64,000 nucleotides of DNA from Andrena cerasifolii. Taxonomy: Eukaryota > Arthropoda > Insecta > Hymenoptera > Andrenidae. Positions within the stretch are counted from its first letter, which is position 1. Each line of letters begins with the position of its first letter. The stretch spans positions 186,001-250,000 of the forward strand of contig NW_027484911.1 in NCBI RefSeq assembly GCF_050908995.1, given 5' to 3'. Shown piece after piece: positions 15,001 through 27,306 of this stretch. The position numbers and the translations under genes are program-made. The notes beneath the pieces were generated by a model. The model was not told the origin of the DNA. It saw only the letters and a list, made by a program, of their open reading frames with translations, and did not search any database.

Positions 15001-15331
15001 AACTGATATTGCAAAACCGATATTGAAAAACCGATATTGAAAAACCGATATTGAAAAACCGATATTGAAAAACAAATATTGAAAAACTGATATCGAAAAA
15101 CCGATATTGAAAAACCGATATTGAAAAACCGATATTGAAAAACCGATATTGAAACCGATATTGAAACCGATATTGAAAAACTTATATCGAAAAACTGATA
15201 TTGAAAAACTTATATCGAAAAACTGATATTGCAAAACCGATATTGAAAAACCGATATTGAAAAACCGATATTGAAAAACCGATATTGAAAAACCGATATT
15301 GAAAAACAAATATTGAAAAACTGATATCGAA
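12089..15331 (+). repeat. Segment A2, second copy of the 3.14-kb tandem duplication
   Basis: This copy directly follows A1 and repeats its landmarks in the same order. Differences are few: GAAACC for GAATCC near 12283, GAATCGG near 13215, GATACC near 14327, an extra monomer near 13.9 kb and a normal five-A run at the place of the A1 insertion. Few private changes over about 3 kb point to a young duplication compared with the zone I repeats (inference). Confidence 0.85.
12700..13044 (+). repeat. 345-bp module, copy 5 (inside A2)
   Basis: It is the A2 counterpart of the copy at 9561, 3,139 bp away, so it was copied with the larger segment rather than on its own. Confidence 0.75.
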
Positions 15332-16066
15332 AAACTGATATTGAAAAACCGATATTTAAAAACCGATATTGAAACCGATATTCAAAAACCGATATTCAAA
15401 AACCGATATTGAAAAACTGATATTGCAAAACCGATATTCAAAAACCTATATTGAAACCGATATTAGAACCGATATTCAAAAACCGATATTCAAAAACCGA
15501 TATTCAAAAACCGATATTGAAAACCAAATATTGAAAAACTGATATCGAAAAATTGATATTGAAAAACCGATATTGAAAAACCGATATTGAAAAACAAATA
15601 TTGAAAAACCGATATTGAAAAACCGATATTGAATCCGATATTAGAACCGATATTCAAAAACCGATATTTAAAAACCGATATTGAAAAACCGATATTGAAA
15701 AACCGATATTGAAAAACCGATATTGAAAAACCGATATTGAAAAACCGATATTGAAAAACCGATATTGAAAAACAAATATTGAAAAACTGATATCGAAAAA
15801 CTGATATTGAAAAACCGATATTGAAAAATCGATATTGAAAAACCGATATTGAAACCGATATTCAAAAACCGATATTCAAAAACCGATATTGAAAAACTGA
15901 TATTGCAAAACCGATATTCAAAAACCGATATTGAAACCGATATTAGAACCGATATTCAAAAACCGATATTTAAAAACCGATATTGAAAACCAAATATTGA
16001 AAAACTGATATTGAAAAACCGATATTGAAATCGATATTCAAAAACCGATATTGAAAAACCGATATT

Positions 16067-16230
16067 GGAGAACAAATGTTGAAAAACTGATATCGAAAAA
16101 CTGATATTGAAAGCCCGATATTGAAAAACCGATATTGAAACCGATATTGAAAAACAAATATTGAAAAACTGATATCGAAAAACTGATATTGAAAAACCGA
16201 TATTGAAAAACCGATATTGAAACCGATATT
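16067..16230 (+). repeat. GGAGAAC block in B1, first
   Basis: It follows a GAAATCGATATTC monomer. Its right side continues into ordinary 14-bp monomers rather than the GATATTGC junction. Confidence 0.8.
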
Positions 16231-16802
16231 GAAAAACCGATATTGAAAAACCGATATTGAAAAACCGATATTGAAAAACAAATATTGAAAAACTGATATC
16301 GAAAAACTGATATTGAAAAACCGATATTGAAAAACCGATATTGAAAAACCGATATTGAAACCGATATTCAAAAACCGATATTCAAAAACCGATATTGAAA
16401 AACTGATATTGCAAAACCGATATTCAAAAACCGATATTGAATCCGATATTAGAACCGATATTTAAAAACCGATATTGAAAAACAAATATTGAAAAACTGA
16501 TATTGAAAAACCGATATTGAAAAACCGATATTGAAAAACCGATATTGAAACCGATATCAGAACCGATATTGAAAAACTTATATCAAAAAACTGATATTGC
16601 AAAACCGATATTGAAAAACCGATATTGAAAAACCGATATTGAAACCGATATTAGAACCGATATTGAAAAACCGATATTGAAAAACCGATATTGAAAAACA
16701 AATATTGAAAAACCGATATTGAAAAACCGATATTGAAAAACCGATATTGAAAAACCGATATTGAAATCGATATTCAAAAACCGATATTCAAAAACCGATA
16801 TT

Positions 16803-17072
16803 GGAGAACAAATGTTGAAAAACTGATATCGAAAAACTGATATTGAAAGCCCGATATTGAAAAACCGATATTGAAACCGATATTGAAAAACAAATATTGA
16901 AAAACTGATATCGAAAAACTGATATTGAAAAACCGATATTGAAAAACCGATATTGAAACCGATATTGCAAAACCGATATTGAAAAACCGATATTGAAACC
17001 GATATTGCAAAACCGATATTGAAAAACCGATATTGAATCCGATATTAGCACCGATATTCAAAAACCGATATT
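16803..17072 (+). repeat. 270-bp tandem unit with GGAGAAC block, B1 unit 1
   Basis: The GGAGAAC block and its flank up to an AGCACCGATATTC junction form a 270-bp unit that is repeated at once at 17073. The same pair is present in B2 at 19778 and 20048. Confidence 0.8.
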
Positions 17073-17342
17073 GGAGAACAAATGTTGAAAAACTGATATC
17101 GAAAAACTGATATTGAAAGCCCGATATTGAAAAACCGATATTGAAACCGATATTGAAAAACAAATATTGAAAAACTGATATCGAAAAACTGATATTGAAA
17201 AACCGATATTGAAAAACCGATATTGAAACCGATATTGCAAAACCGATATTGAAAAACCGATATTGAAACCGAAATTGCAAAACCGATATTGAAAAACCGA
17301 TATTGAAACCGATATTGCAAAACCGATATTGAAAAACCGATA
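17073..17342 (+). repeat. 270-bp tandem unit with GGAGAAC block, B1 unit 2
   Basis: This is the second unit. It carries a private CCGAAATTGC near 17270 that is absent at the matching place in B2. It leads into the abbreviated relative at 17453, which reads GGAGAACAAATATTG and lacks the GAAAGCCC monomer. Confidence 0.8.
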
Positions 17343-19041
17343 TTGAAAAACCAATATTGAAAAACTTATATCGAAAAACTGATATTGCAAAACCGATATT
17401 GCAAAACCGATATTGAATCCGATATTAGCACCGATATTCAAAAACCGATATTGGAGAACAAATATTGAAAAACTGATATTGAAAAACCAATATTGAAACC
17501 GATATTAGAACCGATATTCAAAAACCGATATTCAAAAACCGATATTGAAAACCAAATATTGAAAAACTGATATTGAAAAACAAATATTGAAAAACTGATA
17601 TCGAAAAACTGATATTGAAAAACCGATATTGAAAAACCGATATTGAAAAACAAATATTGAAAAACCGATATCGAAAAACTGATATTGAAAAACCGATATT
17701 GAAAAACCGATATTGAAAAACAAATATTGAAAAACTGATATCGAAAAACTGATATTGAAAAACCGATATTGAAAAACCAATATTGAAAAACCGATATTGA
17801 AAAACAAATATTGAAAAACTGATATCGGAAAACTGATATTGAAAAACCGATATTGAAAAACCGATATTGAAAAACAAATATTGAAAAACTGATATCGAAA
17901 AACTGATATTGAAAAACCGATATTGAAAAACCGATATTGAAAAACAAATATTGAAAAACCGATATTGAAAAACCGATATTGAAAAACCGATATTGAAAAA
18001 CCGATATTGTGATCCGATATTAGAACCGATATTCAAAAACCGATATTGAATCCGATATTAGAACCGATATTCAAAAACCGATATTGAAAAACAAATATTG
18101 AAAAACTGATATTGAAAAACCGATATTGAAAAACCGATATTGAAAAACCGATATTGAAAAACCGATATTGAAACCGATATTAGAACCGATATTGAAAAAC
18201 TTATATCGAAAAACTGATATTGAAAAACCGATATTGAAAAACCGATATTGAAACCGATATTGCAAAACCGATATTGAAAAACCGATATTGAAAAACTTAT
18301 ATCGAAAAACTGATATTGAAAAACCGATATTGAAAAACCGATATTGAAACCGATATTGCAAAACTGATATTGAAAAACCGATATTTAAAAACCGATATTG
18401 AAACCGATATTCAAAAACCGATATTCAAAAACCGATATTGAAAAACTGATATTGCAAAACCGATATTCAAAAACCTATATTGAAACCGATATTAGAACCG
18501 ATATTCAAAAACCGATATTCAAAAACCGATATTCAAAAACCGATATTGAAAACCAAATATTGAAAAACTGATATCGAAAAATTGATATTGAAAAACCGAT
18601 ATTAGAACCGATATTCAAAAACCGATATTTAAAAACCGATATTGAAAAACCGATATTGAAAAACCGATATTGAAAAACCGATATTGAAAAACCGATATTG
18701 AAAAACCGATATTGAAAAACCGATATTGAAAAACAAATATTGAAAAACTGATATCGAAAAACTGATATTGAAAAACCGATATTGAAAAATCGATATTGAA
18801 AAACCGATATTGAAACCGATATTCAAAAACCGATATTCAAAAACCGATATTGAAAAACTGATATTGCAAAACCGATATTCAAAAACCGATATTGAAACCG
18901 ATATTAGAACCGATATTCAAAAACCGATATTCAAAAACCGATATTGAAAACCAAATATTGAAAAACTGATATTGAAAAACCGATATTGAAAAACCGATAT
19001 TGAAATCGATATTCAAAAACCGATATTGAAAAACCGATATT

Positions 19042-19205
19042 GGAGAACAAATGTTGAAAAACTGATATCGAAAAACTGATATTGAAAGCCCGATATTGAA
19101 AAACCGATATTGAAACCGATATTGAAAAACAAATATTGAAAAACTGATATCGAAAAACTGATATTGAAAAACCGATATTGAAAAACCGATATTGAAACCG
19201 ATATT
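19042..19205 (+). repeat. GGAGAAC block in B2, first
   Basis: It is the counterpart of the block at 16067, at an offset of 2,975 bp, with the same GAAATCGATATTC left flank. Confidence 0.8.
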
Positions 19206-19777
19206 GAAAAACCGATATTGAAAAACCGATATTGAAAAACCGATATTGAAAAACAAATATTGAAATACTGATATCGAAAAACTGATATTGAAAAACCGAT
19301 ATTGAAAAACCGATATTGAAAAACCGATATTGAAACCGATATTCAAAAACCGATATTCAAAAACCGATATTGAAAAACTGATATTGCAAAACCGATATTC
19401 AAAAACCGATATTGAATCCGATATTAGAACCGATATTTAAAAACCGATATTGAAAAACAAATATTGAAAAACTGATATTGAAAAACCGATATTGAAAAAC
19501 CGATATTGAAAAACCGATATTGAAACCGATATCAGAACCGATATTGAAAAACTTATATCAAAAAACTGATATTGCAAAACCGATATTGAAAAACCGATAT
19601 TGAAAAACCGATATTGAAACCGATATTAGAACCGATATTGAAAAACCGATATTGAAAAACCGATATTGAAAAACAAATATTGAAAAACCGATATTGAAAA
19701 ACCGATATTGAAAAACCGATATTGAAAAACCGATATTGAAATCGATATTCAAAAACCGATATTCAAAAACCGATATT

Positions 19778-20047
19778 GGAGAACAAATGTTGAAAAACTG
19801 ATATCGAAAAACTGATATTGAAAGCCCGATATTGAAAAACCGATATTGAAACCGATATTGAAAAACAAATATTGAAAAACTGATATCGAAAAACTGATAT
19901 TGAAAAACCGATATTGAAAAACCGATATTGAAACCGATATTGCAAAACCGATATTGAAAAACCGATATTGAAACCGATATTGCAAAACCGATATTGAAAA
20001 ACCGATATTGAATCCGATATTAGCACCGATATTCAAAAACCGATATT
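19778..20047 (+). repeat. 270-bp tandem unit with GGAGAAC block, B2 unit 1
   Basis: It is the counterpart of the unit at 16803. The 270-bp duplication therefore predates the B1/B2 duplication. Confidence 0.8.
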
Positions 20048-20317
20048 GGAGAACAAATGTTGAAAAACTGATATCGAAAAACTGATATTGAAAGCCCGAT
20101 ATTGAAAAACCGATATTGAAACCGATATTGAAAAACAAATATTGAAAAACTGATATCGAAAAACTGATATTGAAAAACCGATATTGAAAAACCGATATTG
20201 AAACCGATATTGCAAAACCGATATTGAAAAACCGATATTGAAACCGATATTGCAAAACCGATATTGAAAAACCGATATTGAAACCGATATTGCAAAACCG
20301 ATATTGAAAAACCGATA
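20048..20317 (+). repeat. 270-bp tandem unit with GGAGAAC block, B2 unit 2
   Basis: It is the counterpart of the unit at 17073 without the CCGAAATTGC change. The abbreviated relative follows at 20428, 380 bp downstream, as in B1. Confidence 0.8.
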
Positions 20318-22357
20318 TTGAAAAACCAATATTGAAAAACTTATATCGAAAAACTGATATTGCAAAACCGATATTGCAAAACCGATATTGAATCCGATAT
20401 TAGCACCGATATTCAAAAACCGATATTGGAGAACAAATATTGAAAAACTGATATTGAAAAACCAATATTGAAACCGATATTAGAACCGATATTCAAAAAC
20501 CGATATTCAAAAACCGATATTGAAAACCAAATATTGAAAAACTGATATTGAAAAACAAATATTGAAAAACTGATATCGAAAAACTGATATTGAAAAACCG
20601 ATATTGAAAAACCGATATTGAAAAACAAATATTGAAAAACCGATATCGAAAAACTGATATTGAAAAACCGATATTGAAAAACCGATATTGAAAAACCGAT
20701 ATTGAAAAACAAATATTGAAAAACTGATATCGAAAAACTGATATTGAAAAACCGATATTGAAAAACCAATATTGAAAAACCGATATTGAAAAACAAATAT
20801 TGAAAAACTGATATCGGAAAACTGATATTGAAAAACCGATATTGAAAAACCGATATTGAAAAACAAATATTGAAAAACTGATATCGAAAAACTGATATTG
20901 AAAAACCGATATTGAAAAACCGATATTGAAAAACAAATATTGAAAAACCGATATTGAAAAACCGATATTGAAAAACCGATATTGAAAAACCGATATTGTG
21001 AACCGATATTAGAACCGATATTCAAAAACCGATATTGAATCCGATATTAGAACCGATATTCAAAAACCGATATTGAAAAACAAATATTGAAAAACTGATA
21101 TTGAAAAACCGATATTGAAAAACCGATATTGAAATACCGATATTGAAAAACCGATATTGAAACCGATATTAGAACCGATATTGAAAAACTTATATCGAAA
21201 AACTGATATTGAAAAACCGATATTGAAAAACCGATATTGAAACCGATATTGCAAAACCGATATTGAAAAACCGATATTGAAAAACCGATATTGAAACCGA
21301 TATTGCAAAACCGATATTGAAACCGATATTGCAAAACCGATATTGAAAAACCGATATTGCATCCGATATTAGCACCGATATTCAAAAACCGATATTGTAT
21401 CCGATATTAGAACCGATATTCAAAAACCGATATTGAAAAACAAATATTGAAAAACTGATATTGAAAAACCGATATTGAAAAACCGATATTCAAAAACCGA
21501 TATTGAAAAACCGATATTGAAACCGATATTGAAACCGATATTGAAAACCTTATATCGAAAAACTGATATTGAAAAACTTATATCGAAAAACTGATATTGC
21601 AAAACCGATATTGCAAAACCGATATTGAAAAACCGATATTGAAAAACCGATATTTAAAAACCGATATTGAAACCGATATTCAAAAACCGATATTCAAAAA
21701 CCGATATTGAAAAACTGATATTGCAAAACCGATATTCAAAAACCTATATTGAAACCGATATTAGAACCGATATTCAAAAACCGATATTCAAAAACCGATA
21801 TTGAAAACCAAATATTGAAAAACTGATATCGAAAAATTGATATTGAAAAACCGATATTGAAAAACCGATATTGAAAAACAAATATTGAAAAACCGATATT
21901 GAAAAACCGATATTGAATCCGATATTAGAACCGATATTGAAAAACCGATATTGAAAAAAAAATATTGAAAAACTGATATCGAAAAACTGATATTGAAAAA
22001 CCGATATTGAAAAACCGATATTGAAAAACACATATTGAAAAACAAATATTGAAAAACCGATATTGAAAAACCGATATTGAAAAACCGATATTGAAAAACC
22101 GATATTGAAACCGATATTGAAAAACCTATATCGAAAAACTGATATTGCAAAACCGATATTGAATCCGATATTAGAACCGATATTCAAAAACCGATATTGA
22201 ATCCGATATTAGAACCGATATTCAAAAACCGATATTGAAAAACCGATATTGAAAAACCGATATTGAAAAACCGATATTGAAAAACCTATATCGAAAAACT
22301 GATATTGCAAAACCGATATTGAAAAACAAATATTGAATCCGATATTAGAACCGATAT

Positions 22358-22702
22358 TCAAAAACCGATATTGAATCCGATATTAGAACCGATATTTAAA
22401 AACCGATATTGAAAAACAAATATTGAAAAACTGATATTGAAAAACCGATATTGAAAAACCGATATTGAAAAACCGATATTGAAACCGATATTAGAACCGA
22501 TATTGAAAAACTTATATCGAAAAACTGATATTGCAAAACCGATATTGAAAAACCGATATTGAAACCGATATTGCAAAACCGATATTGAAAAACCGATATC
22601 GAAAAAACAATATTGAAAAACTTATATCGAAAAACTGATATTGCAAAACCGATATTGAAAAACCGATATTGCATCCGATATTAGCACCGATATTCAAAAA
22701 CC
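22358..22702 (+). repeat. 345-bp module, copy 6
   Basis: It has the same order and spacing of variants as the five copies further left, but sits 9,658 bp from the nearest one. It is the rightmost copy in this form; the right-hand family has a shifted relative carrying AAACAGATATTGC. Confidence 0.7.
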
Positions 22703-22915
22703 GATATTCAAAAACCGATATTGAAAAACCGATATTGAAAAACCGATATTGAAAAACCGATATTGAAAAACCGATATTGAAAAACCGATATTGAAAAACC
22801 GATATTGAAAAAACCGATATTGAAACCGATATTATAACCGATATTGAAAAACTTATATCGAAAAACTGATATTGAAAAACCGATATTGAAAAACCGATAT
22901 TGAAAAACCGATATT

Positions 22916-23080
22916 GAGAGAACGAATGTTGAAAAACTGATATCGAAAAACTGATATTGAAAGCCCGATATTGAAAAACCGATATTGAAACCGATATTGA
23001 AAAACAAATATTGAAAAACTGATATCGAAAAACTGATATTGAAAAACCGATATTGAAAAACCGATATTGAAACCGATATT
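22916..23080 (+). repeat. GGAGAAC block, altered copy
   Basis: This copy starts GAGAGAACGAATG, one base longer and with an extra CpG compared with GGAGAACAAATG. The following GAAAGCCC monomer is intact. It is the only copy with this start. Confidence 0.75.
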
Positions 23081-23680
23081 GCAAAACCGATATTGAAAAA
23101 CCGATATTGAAACCGATATTGCAAAACCGATATTGAAAAACCGATATAGAAAAACCAATATTGAAAAACTTATATCGAAAAACTGATATTGCAAAACCGA
23201 TATTGAAAAACAAATATTGAATCCGATAATAGAACCGATATTCAAAAACCGATATTGAATCCGATATTAGAACCGATATTCAAAAACCGATATTGAAAAA
23301 CAAATATTGAAAAACTGATATTGAAAAACCGATATTGAAAAACCGATATTGAAAAACCGATATTGAAAAACCGATATTGAAAAACCGATATTGAAACCGA
23401 TATTATAACCGATATTGAAAAACTTATATCGAAAAACTGATATTGAAAAACCGATATTGAAAAACCGATATTGAAAAACCGATATTGAAAAACACATATT
23501 GAAAAACAAATATTGAAAAACCGATATTGAAAAACCGATATTGAAAAACCGATATTGAAAAACCGATATTGAAAAACCGATATTGAAAAACCTATTTCGA
23601 AAAACTGATATTGCAAAACCGATATTGAAAAACAAATATTGAATCCGATATTAGAACCGATATTCAAAAACCGATATTGA

Positions 23681-25240
23681 ATCCGATATTAGAACCGATA
23701 TTTAAAAACCGATATTGAAAAACAAATATTGAAAAACTGATATTGAAAAACCGATATTGAAAAACCGATATTGAAAAACCGATATTGAAACCGATATTAG
23801 AACCGATATTGAAAAACTTATATCAAAAAACTGATATTGCAAAACCGATATTGAAAAACCGATATTGAAAAACCGATATTGAAACCGATATTAGAACCGA
23901 TATTGAAAAACCGATATTGAAAAACCGATATTGAAAAACAAATATTGAAAAACCGATATTGAAAAACCGATATTGAAAAACCGATATTGAAAAACCGATA
24001 TTGAAATCGATATTCAAAAACCGATATTGAAAAACCGATATTGGAGAACAAATGTTGAAAAACTGATATCGAAAAACTGATATTGAAAGCCCGATATTGA
24101 AAAACCGATATTGAAACCGATATTGAAAAACAAATATTGAAAAACTGATATCGAAAAACTGATATTGAAAAACCGATATTGAAAAACCGATATTGAAACC
24201 GATATTGCAAAACCGATATTGAAAAACCGATATTGAAACCGATATTGCAAAACCGATATTGAAAAACCGATATTGAAACCGATATTGCAAAACCGATATT
24301 GAAAAACCGATATTGAAAAACCAATATTGAAAAACTTATATCGAAAAACTGATATTGCAAAACCGATATTGCAAAACCGATATTGAATCCGATATTAGCA
24401 CCGATATTCAAAAACCGATATTGGAGAACAAATATTGAAAAACTGATATTGAAAAACCAATATTGAAACCGATATTAGAACCGATATTCAAAAACCGATA
24501 TTGAAAACCAAATATTGAAAAACTGATATTGAAAAACAAATATTGAAAAACTGATATCGAAAAACTGATATTGAAAAACCGATATTGAAAAACCGATATT
24601 GAAAAACAAATATTGAAAAACCGATATCGAAAAACTGATATTGAAAAACCGATATTGAAAAACCGATATTGAAAAACAAATATTGAAAAACTGATATCGA
24701 AAAACTGATATTGAAAAACCGATATTGAAAAACCAATATTGAAAAACCGATATTGAAAAACAAATATTGAAAAACTGATATCGAAAAACTGATATTGAAA
24801 AACCGATATTGAAAAACCGATATTGAAAAACAAATATTGAAAAACTGAAATCGAAAAACTGATATTGAAAAAACCGATATTGAAAAACCGATATTGAAAA
24901 ACAAATATTGAAAAACCGATATTGAAAAACCGATATTGAAAAACCGATATTGAAAAACCGATATTGAATCCGATATTAGAACCGATATTCAAAAACCGAT
25001 ATTGAATCCGATATTAGAACCGATATTGAAAAACCGATATTGAAAAACAAATATTGAAAAACTGATATTGAAAAACCGATATTGAAAAACCGATATTGGA
25101 AAACCGATATTGAAAAACCGATATTGAAACCGATATTAGAACCGATATTGAAAAACTTATATCGAAAAACTGATATTGAAAAACCGATATTGAAAAACCG
25201 ATATTGAAACCGATATTGCAAAACCGATATTGAAAAACCA
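23681..25240 (+). repeat. Partial third copy of segment B
   Basis: The order of variants matches 16.44-18.2 kb of B1, including TATATCAAAAAACTG at 23820, the GGAGAAC block at 24043 and the abbreviated relative at 24423. The spacing is 380 bp, as between the second 270-bp unit and its relative in B1 and B2. Only one 270-bp unit is present here, against two in B1 and B2. A six-A run near 24870 and CTGAAATCG near 24846 are private. Confidence 0.75.
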
Positions 25241-27142
25241 ATATTGAAAAACTTATATCGAAAAGCTGATATTGCAAAACCGATATTGAAAAACCGATAT
25301 TGAAAAACCGATATTGAAACCGATATTGCAAAACCGATATTGAAACCGATATTGCAAAACCGATATTGAAAAACCGATATTGCATCCGATATTAGCACCG
25401 ATATTCAAAAACCGATATTGTATCCGATATTAGAACCGATATTCAAAAACCGATATTGAAAAACAAATATTGAAAAACTGATATTGAAAAACCGATATTG
25501 AAAAACCGATATTGAAAAACCGATATTGAAAAACCGATATTGAAACCGATATTGAAAACCTTATATCGAAAAACTGATATTGAAAAACTTATATCGAAAA
25601 ACTGATATTGCAAAACCGATATTGCAAAACCGATATTGAAAAACCGATATTGAATAACCGATATTTAAAAACCGATATTGAAACCGATATTGCAAAACCG
25701 ATATTGAAAACCAAATATTGAAAAACTGATATCGAAAAATTGATATTGAAAAACCGATATTGAAAAACCGATATTGAAAAACAAATATTGAAAAACCGAT
25801 ATTGAAAAACCGATATTGAATCCGATATTAGAACCGATATTGAAAAACCGATATTGAAAAACAAATATTGAAAAACTGATATCGAAAAACTGATATTGAA
25901 AAACCGATATTGAAAAACCGATATTGAAAAACAAATATTGAATCCGATATTAGAACCGATATTCAAAAACCGATATTGAATCCGATATTAGAACCGATAT
26001 TTAAAAACCGATATTGAAAAACAAATATTGCAAACTGATATTGAAAAACCGATATTGAAAAACCGATATTGAAAAACCGATATTGAAACCGATATTAGAA
26101 CCGATATTCAAAAACCGATATTGAATCCGATATTAGAACCGATATTCAAAAACCGATATTCAAAAACCGATATTGAAAAACCGATATTGAAAAACCGATA
26201 TTGAAAACCCGATATTGTAAAACCGATATTGAAACCGATATTAAAACCGATATTGAAAAACTTATATCGAAAAACTGATATTGAAAAACCGATATTGAAA
26301 AACCGATATTGAAACCGATATTGCAAAACCGATATTGAAAAACCGATATTGAAAAACAAATATTGAAAAACTGATATCGAAAAACTGATATTGAAAAACC
26401 GATATTTAAAAACCGATATTGAAACCGATATTCAAAAACCGATATTCAAAAACCGATATTGAAAAACTGATATTGCAAAACCGAGATTCAAAAACCTATA
26501 TTGAAACCGATATTAGAACCGATATTCAAAAACCGATATTCAAAAACCGATATTGAAAACCAAATATTGAAAAACTGATATCGAAAAATTGATATTGAAA
26601 AACCGATATTGAAAAACCGATATTGAAAAACAAATATTGAAAAACCGATATTGAAAAACCGATATTGAATCCGATATTAGAACCGATATTGAAAAACCGA
26701 TATTGAAAAACAAATATTGAAAAACTGATATCGAAAAACTGATATTAAAAAACCGATATTGAAAAACCGATATTGAAAAACCGATATTGAAAAACACATA
26801 TTGAAAAAAAAATATTGAAAAACCGATATTGAAAAACCGATATTGAAAAACCGATATTGAAAAACCGATATTGAAAAACCTATATCGAAAAACTGATATT
26901 GCAAAACCGATATTGAATCCGATATTAGAACCGATATTCAAAAACCGATATTGAATCCGATATTAGAACCGATATTCAAAAACCGATATTGAAAAACCGA
27001 TATTGAAAAACCGATATTGAAAAACCGATATTGAAAAACAAATATTGAAAAACTGATATCGAAAAACTGATATTGAAAAACCGATATTGAAAAACCGATA
27101 TTGAAACCGATATTCAAAAACCGATATTGAAAAACCGATATT

Positions 27143-27306
27143 GGAGAACAAATGTTGAAAAACTGATATCGAAAAACTGATATTGAAAGCCCGATATTGA
27201 AAAACCGATATTGAAACCGATATTGAAAAACAAATATTGAAAAACTGATATCGAAAAACTGATATTGAAAAACCGATATTGAAAAACCGATATTGAAACC
27301 GATATT
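27143..27306 (+). repeat. GGAGAAC block, last copy with a CAAAAACC left flank
   Basis: The monomer two units before this block still reads TTCAAAAACCGATATT. Every later copy has TTCAAAAGCCGATATT there, so this copy marks the left side of the subfamily switch. Confidence 0.8.

Larger units (their letters stand above)
15332..18360 (+). repeat. Segment B1, first copy of a ~3.0-kb tandem duplication
   Basis: Landmarks recur at offsets of 3,029 bp (start), 2,961 bp (15.67-15.9 kb), 2,975 bp (16.1-17.5 kb) and 2,989 bp (17.5-18.2 kb). Each step after the first is one 14-bp monomer. Shared rare details include TATATCAAAAAACTG (16580/19555), GATATCAGAACC (16555/19530), GATATCGGAAAACTG (17822/20811) and ATTGTGA followed by a CCGATATTAGAACC context (18007/20996). 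The segment holds three GGAGAAC blocks and one short relative at 17453. Confidence 0.85.
18361..21250 (+). repeat. Segment B2, second copy of the ~3.0-kb tandem duplication
   Basis: It follows B1 without a gap. Relative to B1 it lacks 68 bp near 18.6 kb: after AAAAATTGATATT it passes directly to CCGATATTAGAACC, where B1 has about five more monomers (15.56-15.63 kb). At 19.2 kb a private AAATACTGATATC appears. From about 21.24 kb the order of monomers no longer matches B1, so the edge is placed there. Confidence 0.85.

Noticed and set aside
16774..20255. GGAGAACAAATG as a translation start with a GGAG ribosome site
   Set aside because: The plus strand reaches TGA within about one monomer in every frame, and the block is a repeat variant rather than a leader sequence.
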